DNA from: Monomorium pharaonis
Taxonomy: Eukaryota; Arthropoda; Insecta; Hymenoptera; Formicidae
Length of the DNA: 64,000 nt
Assembly (NCBI RefSeq): GCF_013373865.1
Contig: NC_050468.1
Coordinates: 28,476,774 to 28,540,773, forward strand
Reading direction: 5' to 3'
The translations under genes were made by a program, and so were the position numbers. The notes beneath the pieces were generated by a model, which made no database searches, had not been told where the DNA came from, and saw only the letters and a list, made by a program, of their open reading frames with translations. Shown here piece after piece: positions 26,690-38,080 of this stretch (the first letter of the stretch is position 1; every line of letters starts with the position of its first letter).

Positions 26690-26872
26690 ATGATTAAGTT
26701 CTTGTCTTTAGTTATTCTTGTCCTACACAGCGTAGCGGCTCTGGTAGTAGCGGATCTGGTGGCAGATCCCCGAAGGGGATTACTAGCTTCGTACGTCTGC
26801 CACGGCTATAGTGGCACAGCTGCGGAAATGTTATCGTCAGTTTCGGACTGTTTCGGACATCAGATTCATTAG
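26690..26872 (+). CDS. candidate 60-codon ORF with signal-peptide-like start
   Basis: It starts at a true ATG with A at -3, preceded by several stops in frame. Residues 1-19 (MIKFLSLVILVLHSVAALV) form a short basic start and a hydrophobic core ending in small residues, as in a secretory signal peptide or first membrane segment. The rest contains two Cys (about residues 38 and 54) and ends at TAG 26870-26872. The same frame stays open for about 39 more codons after that TAG, to a TAA near 26990, so the stop may be a disabling mutation. No family is recognised. It lies midway between the two inverted arms and could be a passenger gene, part of the element, or chance. Confidence 0.3.
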   Translation: MIKFLSLVILVLHSVAALVVADLVADPRRGLLASYVCHGYSGTAAEMLSSVSDCFGHQIH

Positions 26873-27084
26873 AGTGCATCAGAGCGTGATTACTTAGTAG
26901 CTCTTGTAATCTACAAGATTACCGAAATTGATTACGTTGCTCTTCAAATATTTATTCCACGGCGCTCGAATATTTATCACTCATCTTGTTAATTTCTCTC
27001 TTCTTTTATCTGTGTCTCTGACGGTACAGTTCGAACAGTCCACGTCTGCTGTAATTTGGTTTCAATTTGTAAAAACGAACATAC

Positions 27085-27545
27085 ATGGATATTGATAAAG
27101 GTTAGTTTAATAAAAATTCAAGAACAAAATAAAGTGTAAAAGGCCTGAGATCCTTTAATATCCGTAGAAAGAATACCTTTTTTCTACTTTTCATATATTT
27201 TATAGTTATTAATTAATTCATATATTATAATAAACTTTTTTATTTATAAAAATGTCTTAGAATAAAAATAAATTATCTATAGAATAAATATGTCATTATG
27301 TCCGTTTGCGTATATTATTGCGCTAATTATGTTTATAAAGATAATTTTTGTGTATTTTTTTAAATATAATATTTTCGATGTATTATGTCCAGTATATTGT
27401 TTTTTTAGGAATTAGCCAGTCATATCATAGGCGACCAGGAAAAGCTGCACTACAACGCTCACGTGCCAAATGTAAAGAGCGCAGAAGGCAACGTGTGCTT
27501 GCATTTAAAAAAGAACTGGCACAGCAACAACAACAGCTTAAATGA
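27085..27545 (+). CDS. candidate two-exon basic, coiled-coil-like protein (frame 1)
   Basis: Exon 1 would be ATG GAT ATT GAT AAA G (27085-27100), followed by donor GTTAGT. The intron ends in a T-rich tract and AG at 27407-27408. Joining in phase 1 gives Met-Asp-Ile-Asp-Lys-Gly followed by a very basic Arg/Lys segment (QRSRAKCKERRRQRV) and a Gln-rich heptad-like tail, ending at TGA 27543-27545. The basic region plus coiled tail is reminiscent of a bZIP layout, but I cannot match the family's Asn/Arg signature. The TGA corresponds to an intact CGA in the inverted copy at 25.91 kb, so it may be a CpG-decay nonsense change; after it the frame reads Leu-Glu-Arg-Gln-Asn and stops at 27567-27569. 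Confidence 0.3.
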
Positions 27546-27588
27546 CTTGAGCGACAAAATTCGGGATAAGGCAGAAAAAGAGGACTAA
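27409..27588 (+). CDS. same exon read in a second open frame (frame 2)
   Basis: From the AG acceptor at 27407-27408 this frame is open for 59 codons to TAA 27586-27588, without the internal stop of frame 1. It begins ELASHIIGDQEKLH and ends NDLSDKIRDKAEKED, a mixed-composition, ordinary-looking sequence. An in-frame TAG overlaps the acceptor, so it needs splicing and has no ATG of its own. Compared with the inverted copy at 25.87-25.92 kb, both end at an equivalent TAA and differ by a 9-nt (three-codon) indel that keeps this frame. Whether frame 1 or 2 is the real one is unresolved, and overlap coding is possible. Confidence 0.3.
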   Translation, partial: ELASHIIGDQEKLHYNAHVPNVKSAEGNVCLHLKKNWHSNNNSLNDLSDKIRDKAEKED

Positions 27589-27650
27589 ATTTTTAAATAG
27601 GTGCGGATTTTTTTGGCACTAGTAGAGGGGGGGGAGGGGGCTAACTTGAT
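27540..27650 (+). repeat. right inverted arm
   Basis: Contains ACTTGAGCGACAAAATT, GGACTAAATTTTTAAATAG and GTGCGGATTTTTTT, each matching the left arm in reverse complement. It ends in a G-rich stretch (GAGGGGGGGGAGGGGGCTAA, about 27624-27643) that could form a quadruplex. Confidence 0.6.
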
Positions 27651-28610
27651 AAGGGTGCTGATTATTAAACATAAAACAGCCGCGAAATACCACTTTATCA
27701 ACCAAAATTAAAATTCCTCGATAGAACCACGCAATAGTAATTCACACAACTTTTAATAACTATATTTTATAACAAACTCTAATAAATTGAACTTCGACAG
27801 CTGCAACGGTAATTGTTCTTATTTTAAAAACACATCTTAGACGTTATAACTATATTTTAGCTGTGTTGACTAATTTTCTTTTCTATACAGTTCAAATTTA
27901 ACTTTTAATTGTTCGTTCAGTCTAATTTTAAAATATTTTATATAATCATTATTTAACAACCATTACTTCACATGTACGCGATTATCCTCTCGACGAAAGA
28001 AGAAGCTTGCAGGGCAGAGAATGTCATGGTGCGGCTCCACGCGCGGCTTTGTGGTACAACGCGTTTACCCGCACAACGGATGCGATCGGATTTAGCCGAT
28101 TATCCGCGGGTAGCACGACTTCGCTTATGCAACCGGTCCTGCCATCGGCTAAAGCGCAGACCGCGACCGTTAGTACCAATATATACCGGGGCAAACATAC
28201 CCGGCCCGGCTTTACTGACAAACAAAGTTAATAAGCAATATCTCGGAAGTGTTGTACCATACTGGCTGATTATCGATACGCCGCGGTGCGACATAATGGT
28301 GCGCGGCAATGGTGATCGGCCGGCATTTAGAATCGATTGCTGTGTCGGTTCGCCATATGTCAGTGGCACGCAAAACGCACGGAGCTTCATACCTGCAATG
28401 CCCATGTAAAATCGATAAACAACGGCGACAATAATGCGCCGCTGGTACATCGAGCATTAATTAAGCACCCGGTTCGAATTCTATTTCTCCTACGGTGCGT
28501 GCTTCACTGTTTTTTTTACGGCGTAAGTATAGCTTCGGGCGAAGAAAAAAGGAGACGGTTTCTTTTGTCGCTAATGGAACAGTTGAGATAGAAATCAATT
28601 TAAGTGCCGA
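27651..28610. other. AT-rich spacer then CpG-rich block, no gene recognised
   Basis: Positions 27651-27960 are AT-rich. The CpG-rich block (27970-28600) is open in several frames on both strands (longest plus 27972-28409, 145 codons from an ATG at 27972), none with a recognisable domain. Confidence 0.4.
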
Positions 28611-30090
28611 TATAAAAATCACAATTTAAAGATCGTACAAATTAATAGTAATGTTAATCGCGAAATTCCCCTAGGTTTTTGCTCGCGTTTAATTACAGCC
28701 TTTTACACCAATAATTTTGTATTCGCCGTAATATACGTGTCATAAATATTTCAACGCTTTTGTAACACATTTTTTTTCTCATATATGATACACATCGATT
28801 ATTTTATCTTGTACATAGGATTATACGTATGTATTTACATCATGTGAAAGTTTCATTTGAATGAGAGAGCACACATTGCACACTTCGGTCGATTAATAAT
28901 GCATGTGCGTACGCACAGTGGAGTGTAGTAAAATAGCATGCGTGGTTTTAATCATTATATCTTGATTAGAAATAATGGGGAAAATTATTTTTGGTAAAAA
29001 CAAAGATTAATAATTAGCAATTTAGCCATTAATAATAAAATATTAATAATAATTTACAGTTTAGTCATTAGAGAAATTAAAGAATTAATGAAAGACTCAT
29101 TTGATGTCAAAATAATATTTGGCAAGGGAAATATTAATTCTACAGTTGATAATAAAAAGTATATCTTGAATACATGACATTCTTTTTTACATGACATACA
29201 GTAGTTGATCGTTATCCCAAAAACTTGATTGACATTGGCTTCTAAATGTAATCAATTAAAAACGTATATACAGAAGCGTATACACAGAACGAGCCTAGTC
29301 TTCAAAAAGGATTATAATGACCTTAATGACAACCCATATCTTTTCTAACAATGCTTTTAAAAAATATTCTTGCCTCTCTATATATTTTTTAAATAAAAAG
29401 TTGTCAGAATGACGATGACATTAACACAATAGTGTTTACATAATTTTTATATATAAAATATAGATTGTACTTATAAAATATTAACGTTGTTAAAAAAAAT
29501 TAATTTAAAATTTTATTAGCGCATGTGTAAATAATTCTAATATAAATTATTTCAATTTGTTATATAATTGTTATGTAAATTGCACTTTACACAGTTCAAA
29601 TATTATTGCTAATCTTTTTACTAACATATAAGTATGTAATAAATATCTCATGTTCCCTGTTATATATTCAGCATGCTTATGTCAATAAGCAAACTAATGA
29701 ATAATGCTCCATTATTTTCGCAATGTCGGAAATAAATCCTCATTTATTAACGAGTTTAAAGAGCAAGCAGCAAACGTAGCCAATTATTAGAGCAGCAGTA
29801 ATCTCCGCAATAATCGTTCTCTGAAAAAACCGTCGTTTTATGAAAAGTAAATTTTTAATATTTCTTTATTATATCAATTTTAATATTTACAATTATACAC
29901 AAACTTTTAATATTTTTTATTATATAAATAAATATTCATTTTCAACATTTCTAGTTTTTTATTGGTTTAGTGATATATCATTCGCACTGTCTTCCACAGA
30001 CAGACGTAAAGGAAAGTGTAAAATGGAATAAAACTAGAATTAATCATCTTATATTTCTTATACAATCGATCACAATCTCTCCGTTTAAAT
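28611..30090. other. AT-rich DNA, nothing but short direct repeats
   Basis: A diverged direct repeat, AATTAGCAATTTAGCCATTAA then AATTTACAGTTTAGTCATTAG, sits near 29013-29071. The rest is featureless AT-rich sequence. Confidence 0.45.
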
Positions 30091-30494
30091 CATCCTTAAC
30101 TTCGATCGTATCAAGGTATCATGAAGATTGAAAGGAACACCGTACGTTCGGGATTTTTGCCCTAGGGAATCCAGCTCCGGGACGAATCGCGGAAAAGCCG
30201 GAGCGAACTCGAGTGCCACCGCGCCGGGCACTCGATCGCGACGAAGTGAGCGCGGTCCAGGAGAGCGATTGTAGCTTACCGTAGCTGTTCGCGCGCGCGC
30301 GTATCTCACCGACACGTACACACGCACATGCACACTTACACTCACGCGCGCGCGCGTTCCTCCTGTAGGCTCTATAGTTAAGGAACGATGCGGATGGCAG
30401 GAGTGAAAGGCCCACGCCCGTGCCTCGGGCTCCTCGGCAAGGGCGACTGGCCCCTCAGCACGCGCGCACCAACACGCTCACTCGCAGTAATGTG

Positions 30495-30516
30495 CACACA
30501 CACACACACACACACA
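30495..30516. repeat. (CA)n microsatellite
   Basis: About 11 CA units. Confidence 0.9.
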
Positions 30517-30698
30517 TACTCGGTGATCGCGGCCCGGCCCGTGTGCACGTGTACGCGCACACACTCACACATACACGTGCACGTGCGTCAGACACACGTG
30601 CAAGAGGCATCCTCCGCGAACTCGAGCGCGGACTTCTTCGGGCCCGAGCCGTTCTCTCCGCTCCGTAGAATCCGGCGCTCGCTCTCTTTCGCTCGCCG

Positions 30699-30701
<3 letters not shown>

Positions 30702-30775
<74 letters not shown>
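30702..30775. repeat. (CT)n microsatellite, 74 bp
   Basis: About 37 perfect dinucleotide units, followed directly by an alternating CG/TG tract. Confidence 0.97.
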
Positions 30776-30778
<3 letters not shown>

Positions 30779-31109
30779 TGCGCGCGCGCGAGCGCACGCG
30801 TGTGCGCAATCGCGTGTACCAGGCATTCCTGTGTGCGAAATAATTTTTTCTTAATGATTTAATGGATTCCTTCATTCATATAAGGCGCCAGAGTCGACGG
30901 AAAGTGAGAGAGAACGTAATGATCCCGAGGAAATTCCCGCGGTTCGGGAAACGCTTGAAACACGGAGAAATTACATGCTATGCTAGGATACGTCGGGGTA
31001 TAAATTTTTAGAGATGATAAACATATCATTTGTTACACGGGAAAGCTGCCAGATTATATTAAAAATGTATCATTCTTTATACTTTTGTATTTCAAACGTA
31101 ACAGCATCT

Positions 31110-31112
<3 letters not shown>

Positions 31113-31191
<79 letters not shown>

Positions 31192-31192
31192 G
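31113..31192. repeat. (CT)n microsatellite, about 80 bp
   Basis: A second very long tract 340 bp after the first, interrupted once near 31177. Confidence 0.97.
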
Positions 31193-31705
31193 TCTTCCGC
31201 GTGTTACAATATAATATTTTATATATTATTTATATTACATCCTTTCTTGTTAAGACCCAACAACATAAATTTATTAATTTTTTAATAATGCTATTTTATC
31301 GATTGTTTGTACAATATCATTTATTGTTAAGTTATAATGTATTTTATAGCAATTGTAAAAAAGTAATTATAATTAAAAAATATGAACGTGATAAGGACAT
31401 AGTTACTTCAAATTGACTCGTATTGAGTGGAACAGATAGACGTAACAAAGGGATGCGCCTGCAGTTCGTGATTCTATTACGAAACAAATAATTGCGCGCA
31501 CACACTCTGATGAGTCAGCCTCCGCGGTTTCCCAATGCAGAAGCAGAAGTCACCTGATGTTCGCGTACCCCGCTGAGAATCGTACTGAAAGGCGAAGAGG
31601 ACACGTTCCCAAGGCGTACTCCGTATCGATAGCATAATGTAGCCATACGTTCCGTTTAACCCGTTAGCAGGGAGCGATTACTCCTGTAAAAATCGTATCA
31701 CTCTT

Positions 31706-31741
<36 letters not shown>

Positions 31742-34200
31742 ATACATATACACAAAACACACATATAGCATTTATCCGTCGGTAGGTTTGCGATGACCAC
31801 CGATTGGGTTATCAACTTCATCGATATTAATAACTGGGCGCGAATGTTTCTCGTTGTTTCGTGCACGTTCTCTTTATCATATGCTCGATCAAGTTTGTGA
31901 AGTAAGTGCGATACACGCGTGGCAGAGTTGTTATGAAATTATAATGTTTAATAAGATCGATTTTCAGTAAAAGAAGAGCAAAGAAACGTTGAAATTTTTT
32001 AATAGACATTCTTATTACAATTTAGAGGACTAAATTGTAATCTAGATAATATATTTTTTTATAATTCAAGAGAATTGATTGACAATGACTGTAAATAATT
32101 AAAAATTACATTAATTTTTGTATAGTAATTTGTAACACGTAGAGATGTTTTTACTTTCTTTATTATTTTACATTTATTGATTATTTTATTCTCTATTTGT
32201 ACCCTCTGTACATATATTGAGATATATACAACACTTCTGTGAGTTAATTTCCTCCAAAAAATTTCTTTTATAAAATTAATTATTAAAGTTTAAAAAAATT
32301 CTTTAAAAATTTTTGCATATACTTTAGCAAATGTTTCTTTAGAAAATATTTCTGTGGTTAATTATTTTAAAAAATTATACATAAATGTTATAACTAACTA
32401 CAAAGTGCTTTTAGTTTTTTAAAGAAAAAAATACTCTAAGTCATTCGTGTCGAATTGTGTACACAGAAGGTTAATAGATATTTTGATTGCGTTTATTACG
32501 ATGATATTAACCACTTAAGTATTATTGTGCAGTGTTATCGCTTTGATATCTTTCTCTAAAATAGTTTTGATGTCGTAATATGTGTAGAACATCACGACAT
32601 TCTAAAATGTCATCCCCAGTGCTCTCCCGCCAGAACCAACGTATTTGACATTTCAATAATTCGTTAGTAAACATCAAATCTTCTTAATATGTCTACCTCA
32701 CATCGTGAGCCTACACACATTATTTTCTATCGATATACGAGATATCATTTGTATGCTGTAATCATTTCGGCAATCTGCATTTGTAGCTTCAAGCTCACGA
32801 CAAATTTCATAACTTTCCCCGACGATGATTAATCAATGGCAATCTCTTTTTAAAATTCACCAATCCCAAAACACATTTCGTAGTCTACAGTGATTTTGCA
32901 TATTATCAGATAAAAATAATCTAACACATACTTTTACATCTCTAGGAGGTCTTTTGGACGATTGTCGAACGAACTCAGTGTTCCTTAATGATCGAGCGAG
33001 CGCGTATATTATATGTCGCATCGCTGTAGAAAGTCGAGCTCTCCTTAATACTTGACAGAATAATTTCCTAATAATTTCACCACTCTTAAATGGCAGAGTC
33101 AAAAACAATTAAAACAAATGCTGACTTATTATTTATTCGTCAGGCATGTAAATTATGCGTATTTATAATTTTCAGAACGTTTGCTTCCGAGATTAGATCG
33201 TCTCGTCTCGAACCTCCAAAAACGCACCCTGACGGGACGTAAACTATTCACGATTATCCGATACGATATTGCGTGTGCACAATCGCAGATTGTATTACGT
33301 TGAACAAGTGGCACTGTGTGAATTGCCATTCGCTTAGGATCGATAAACGAAGTCCATCAGGTTGGTCCTGTGAAACCAATGCTAAATAAGGCCATCCTTA
33401 AGGTCCGCATTCATATCTCGCATTTAATATCTCTGATTCTACTTCTTATACGGTCGTCTGCGTGTATGAATATGGCATCTCGAGTGGCTACGCAGCATAA
33501 TTTTTTTTTTTTAATTAATTTGATGTCATCCCTCATTATAAATACGGAATTTTATCAAATATCTCTAATCATTACTTTATCTTTATTTAATCTTAAAGAA
33601 TTTGCTTAGAATTTATATTATTTAATATTTTGTTATATGTATATAATAAAAACATTGTTTATATCATAATATCTTAAAAATTATCGATATATTTTTTGAC
33701 ACTTTTATTCAAAAAAAGCTCATGAATCAATTTTTAAATCATTTAAAACCTGTGTTAAATGCGCACGTTAGTTTGCAACTATCTTCCATAACTTTATCTT
33801 AAATTAAAAGTAAAAAAAACTTGTATCCAGGACAAACTAAACAGGCTACACGGATACGTCAGTTTTTGCTTTTACTACCCGGTAGTAGTCAATCGTAGTA
33901 TTATTACTGTCCTCACACGTGTCACTGCGATCGATTGCTGCGGATCAAACGGAACGATCGGCAGATCGAGCAATCGAGTGGGATCTCTTTGGTCGCTGTA
34001 GGCGACGATACCGGAGATACCGCGGTCGATCACGGATGAGAGTGGGTGGAGCCGCGACTTCGTTGCTCAACGAGAGTCGATGTCCTCGAGAGTTATCGCG
34101 ATAAGAAAGGCCATCCTAAGGACACGCCCGGCTCCGGGAGAAGAAACCCGATAACGATCGACATCGCCTGATACGCGCTCTCTACGCACTCTTGTTACGA
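31193..34200. other. AT-rich DNA with modest GC patches, no gene
   Basis: AT-rich at 31200-31420 and 32000-32850, mixed at 31430-31990, and more GC-rich at 33140-33360 and 33890-34160. One ATG frame at 33379 starts with a hydrophobic stretch (ISHLISLILLLIRSSA) after 12 residues but soon runs into poly-T-encoded Phe and is not convincing. Weak inverted A/T arms lie at 32270-32390. Confidence 0.35.
31707..31736. repeat. (CA)n microsatellite
   Basis: About 15 CA units followed by mixed CA/TA repeats to about 31766. Confidence 0.95.
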
Positions 34201-34211
34201 TAACAAGAGAG

Positions 34212-34216
<5 letters not shown>

Positions 34217-34261
<45 letters not shown>
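34217..34261. repeat. (GA)n microsatellite
   Basis: About 22 GA units separating a GC-rich patch from 1.7 kb of AT-rich DNA. Confidence 0.95.
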
Positions 34262-34263
<2 letters not shown>

Positions 34264-36050
34264 GCTCGATATTAAAACGTCGCTACTAAACAATTCGTTG
34301 TTACAGCTGTTCTACAAGAAAAAAGTAATAGCCGTTTTGGAATACATAGTGAAATTTCCTGACAAAAGCGTTCAAATTGTAAACCAAAAGATAAAAAATC
34401 CTAATTATATTTTATCAAACTTATATATTAATTGATTGATATGTAATTTATTTAATTAAAAAATTTTATATTATATAAAACTGATATAATTTTTTATTAT
34501 ACTTTTAACACACCAAATACATGTGTTATTATGTGATACTAATATAAATATAAAAATGTATAACATAGATTTTAATATATAAACATAATTTAATTAATTC
34601 TTATAAATTCTTGCGAGCAATATATTTGCAATGTGATGTGTTTTAATATATTCAAGAATTTTGACTTATTATTTCTTTTCGGTGACAAAGTTACGATCTT
34701 GTCGACAGTAATTCCGTGACATTTCCGTTTAAGGAGAAGTCTAATGTATATTTATCAATCTTCAGTAGCTCGTGAAATCACCTGCTGCTTATCTTCTTAC
34801 TTTATTAATTCAAATGTTCATCACTAAATTATTAAAGATATGAAAATATTTTATTGGATTCGCATTAAACTAAATAGTATTTATTTTTCTTATTCCTTGT
34901 ATATATTTATTAATTGTATTTTTTTTAATAAAAAATATTTTTTAAATATATCTGCATAGTAAAAAAGAGCTGCATCAATGTAAAAGATTTTTTTCAATTA
35001 AAAATAAAGTTTGTATAAAGAAAAATTAATATTTTTCAAAAAGTGTTTATATTTAAGATGTTTATTGTATTTTTATATAAAAAATTAATTCATTAGCTCT
35101 GTCTACCTGTAATGTTTACGAGAGAAAGCAAGACTACCAAGCACTTCCGCTTGCATATCGTATTGAAACTAATTACATCTTGCCAGAACTCGTTTCTGAA
35201 AGAAATACGCGATTAGTCCGGCGATTTGGAAATCAAGCATAAAAATTTCAACACTGGTTTTAAGATCTACCGGATCTGTCCATAAAGTTTGGAACAAAAA
35301 ATGTGTCAATTAGGATTCAGAAGATTTATAAGTTAGAAACTATTTTTATCAATTTCTTCTTATTTTTACACAAAAGTGATAGGAATCTTTCTTTGTAGAG
35401 TATCTTAAATAGTTTTCCACATATCATATTCCATCGCGAATTAAATTAACTTTCCTACTTATTCCGATAGCAACTTAGACATGCACACATATATATTGCT
35501 GTCTATCCGTATAATCGTTTGAAATGTAATCGCAAACTGATTATGAGTCACATTCAGTTCCCGCGGCAAAAATTTTAGCTTACAAGTGTAATCTATTTGT
35601 CAGAGTAATCTATTTGTCAGAAATATAAAATACGTTCTTTTAAATTTTTGCTATACAATGTACAAAGCACAACAATTAAATAATTATTAAAACAAGATTA
35701 GAAGGGGTGACAGAAGAAGAAGTTACAAAATTAGAATTGTAATTAAGAAATCCTGCACTGAGAAAGAGATACTTAAAAATTATTTATGGCAAATTTATTT
35801 CACAAAAAAAGAATTTTATTTAAATACGGCGAAATAATTTGTTTTCAAATTAATTAATAAGAAAGATAAACTACATCTCATAGAAATAATCGTCATAAAT
35901 TTCATCATTACACTTTGATTTTTTTAATAATCAGTAAATATCGAAGAAAACGTTATACAGTTGCCTGGTAATATTATAGATCTTTTTTTTTCTCAGTGTA
36001 CATCATACTTCACGGTTATGAACGTGTATCCTTTACAATTCCAATATGAA
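34262..36050. other. AT-rich DNA, no gene
   Basis: Long AT-rich stretch. A perfect 17-bp tandem duplication (GTAATCTATTTGTCAGA twice) lies at 35588-35621. A possible small element occupies 35756-35998. Confidence 0.45.
35756..35998. mobile_element. possible 243-bp MITE
   Basis: Ends in a perfect 10-bp terminal inverted repeat CACTGAGAAA, extended by A/T-rich imperfect pairing (GAGATACT / AAAAGATCT). No target-site duplication is obvious. Similar ends occur at 46.06, 50.77 and 57.12 kb, suggesting one family. Confidence 0.35.
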
Positions 36051-38080
36051 TGTTAATGAAAGAATATGTTAAATCGATTTCACTTCGACAGCCTTTTAAA
36101 ACGCACGGGCGCAGAGTGTCTGGCTTTTATCTTTCGTGTGTCACGCGGCAAATCGATGCAAAAACAAAGCTTGTCCGGATCAATCATCATCTCGCCCGGA
36201 GAGATAGAAAGCGTTGCAGCGTGTTGTTCGCATCGCCATCGTACATTTGCATGTCCTGTTCGCGAACTCCGGGTACGCATACGCACGCCTCGTAACAGTC
36301 TTATAAAAATGCGCCGCCAAATGAATTCCTGTCTGCGCAACACGCTCACTGCATCGTCGATATAACGGAAAGCTGTCAAATCTACGATCCTCCCATCCGT
36401 CGCCATCTACGGCGCACCGAAACCATTAATTGTAAGTTAAATGGATTAAACCACCGGCGGGCGAACCTTTTAAAGAAACCACTGGCGCGCCCAGTGTCCT
36501 TTTGAACGGTGCATACATTATAATTTCTCCAAATCAATTTCTCATATACAATATATATATTCTATTCAAAAAATAAAAGTGATGACAAACAGCACGTTTG
36601 ATTCGACACAATACAAATATAATGTATCGAATAAAACTATGGAAAACAATAAATTATTATCTCTCTTGACTATTCAAAAGATAATACACTGTGAGAAGAG
36701 ATACAAGTTTTTCCAACAAAGATGATTTCAGATTTTCATGTTATATTTCTAATACAGACTCGAACAGTCTGTGAATATTTTTTCTGTCGCGCCTCCGCGA
36801 TTACGATCGGGATGTAACGCGTTGCGAACGGTTGTTTTTGCTCGGAAAAACTGGAAACTCTCGGCATCGACGAGATCTAGAGAACACACCGGGAAGAGAG
36901 CGAGAGAGGAGAAGAGGAGAAAAAGGACAACCGGTTTAATCAGCGAGCAGATGCAGATGTCTTCTGCCACGCTTGTGTGCACTGTGAAAATAACCGCGTA
37001 ATGACAAGCTACCGGGATAACTCCGACGACATGTCTGAAAGAGGAAAGAAGGTAGGAGCTTCGGAGACGAACGGCGCGACGAGGAGTGGGCGACCTGGAT
37101 GAGGAAGGCAAGAAGACGAGGGCGAAAATTAAAACAGCACTGCCGCGTCGTTGACGGGGGCTCATTTACAGAAGGCCATCACGGCGAGGCTTCATTCCGG
37201 AAACCGGAGCAGGTTTCGATGACCTTGATATCATCGACGATGACGTTTCTCCTACATCACGATGATCACGACGAAAGTCGCGTCGCGTCAGAGCAATTGC
37301 GCGTAAACACATCTATATATATCTGTCGGTATACCGTAACATATCAAAGTGCACATAGAAATACATACGGGCACTTCGCGATGCACTTAAGATAGAATTA
37401 ATTGCTACAAGATACATATACTTTTTTAAATACGCACTGATACCGAGAGTGCTAAAATTGTAGGAGGAAAAAGGGGCGAATGAACAAGACAAAACTTGAC
37501 GTGAGATACGACAAAATTTTGATATGCAAATTACCAATGTAAGTCGGAGATATATAAGTAAGAGTCACGTATACGAGAGTCAAGGAAAAGATGAGATTCC
37601 TAGTAGCGACGGCGCGGATGGAGGGGGAGGGGGCGAAGCGAGATTGCAATAGACAATTTATTTTTAGCATGCACGATATCACGGCGGAATCGATCGAGAG
37701 ACCCGCGGCGTCCTCGGATCAAAACAATCGAAGCGGAGGAGAGCCATCGGCGAAACGCGAAACCACGCCGCTAATCGGCAAACGATCTCCGGCAACGGAG
37801 AGCATTGCGCAATGCCGCCGCGCGGGAAGAGGTGGACCGCGATATTTCAAGAAACTTTCAGCAGTAGACAAACAGCCACGAAATTATAACTTAACGAGGA
37901 AGCACTACGGGATACCGCGCCGATAAACATTTTGAAATATCGCGCTGCAACGTAAGAGAGTAGTTGCCCGCGGCTGGGGACAAACGAGGCGAAGGGGTTG
38001 CGAGAATCGTGCGCCGATATACGGAGATAACGCGAGCGAGCACACCTCGCGATTCTGTGCACATCGATTTTAATTAATTA
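36051..38080. other. CpG-rich blocks, no supported gene
   Basis: Two CpG-rich patches (36060-36420 and 36770-38080) are separated by AT-rich DNA. Frames of up to 138 codons (minus 36749-37165) and 111 codons (plus 37591-37926) are present, but none shows a signal peptide, zinc finger, repeat or catalytic motif. The plus frame is hydrophilic and Arg/Ser-rich, as expected from this composition. Confidence 0.4.

Larger units (their letters stand above)
25808..27650. mobile_element. inverted-arm bounded interval, candidate DNA transposon or inverted pair of repeats
   Basis: The outer ~105-bp arms are reverse complements with one 9-nt indel and few mismatches in the core (AAAAAAATCCGCACCTAT, AAAAATTTAGT, AATTTTGTCGCTCAAGTC). 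Between them lie a 60-codon ORF (26690) and a spliced-looking exon (27409-27588) whose tail extends into the right arm. Terminal inverted repeats of this length suit a DNA transposon, but no DDE transposase is visible and no clear target-site duplication was found. A C-rich CTAGCTCCCGCCCC motif inside the left arm (25950-25972) resembles the G-rich outer edge of the right arm. The alternative is two inverted, truncated copies of one repeat flanking unrelated DNA. Confidence 0.5.
30091..31012. other. CpG-rich island packed with simple repeats
   Basis: CG/CA/TG alternating purine-pyrimidine tracts (30290-30360, 30490-30600, 30777-30805) flank a 74-bp (CT)n. Every long frame here is an artefact of these tracts. 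Reverse-strand GT donor-like words such as CGGTAAGCT (30272-30281) occur, but no exon can be delimited. The composition would suit a promoter or first exon on either strand, without proof. Confidence 0.4.

Noticed and set aside
27972..28409. 145-codon plus frame
   Set aside because: Opposed and shifted frames of 65-116 codons cover the same bases; no domain recognised.
30388..30843. 151-codon plus frame rich in Thr/His/Ser
   Set aside because: Encoded by (CA)n and (CT)n repeats.
33379..33608. ATG frame with a hydrophobic start
   Set aside because: It continues through a T run into Phe/Leu/Ile-rich AT-encoded sequence, as expected by chance.
35276..35310. TCTGTCCATAAAGTTTGGAAC, resembling a mariner-type terminal repeat
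   Set aside because: No matching inverted end was found within several kb and no transposase remnant is present.
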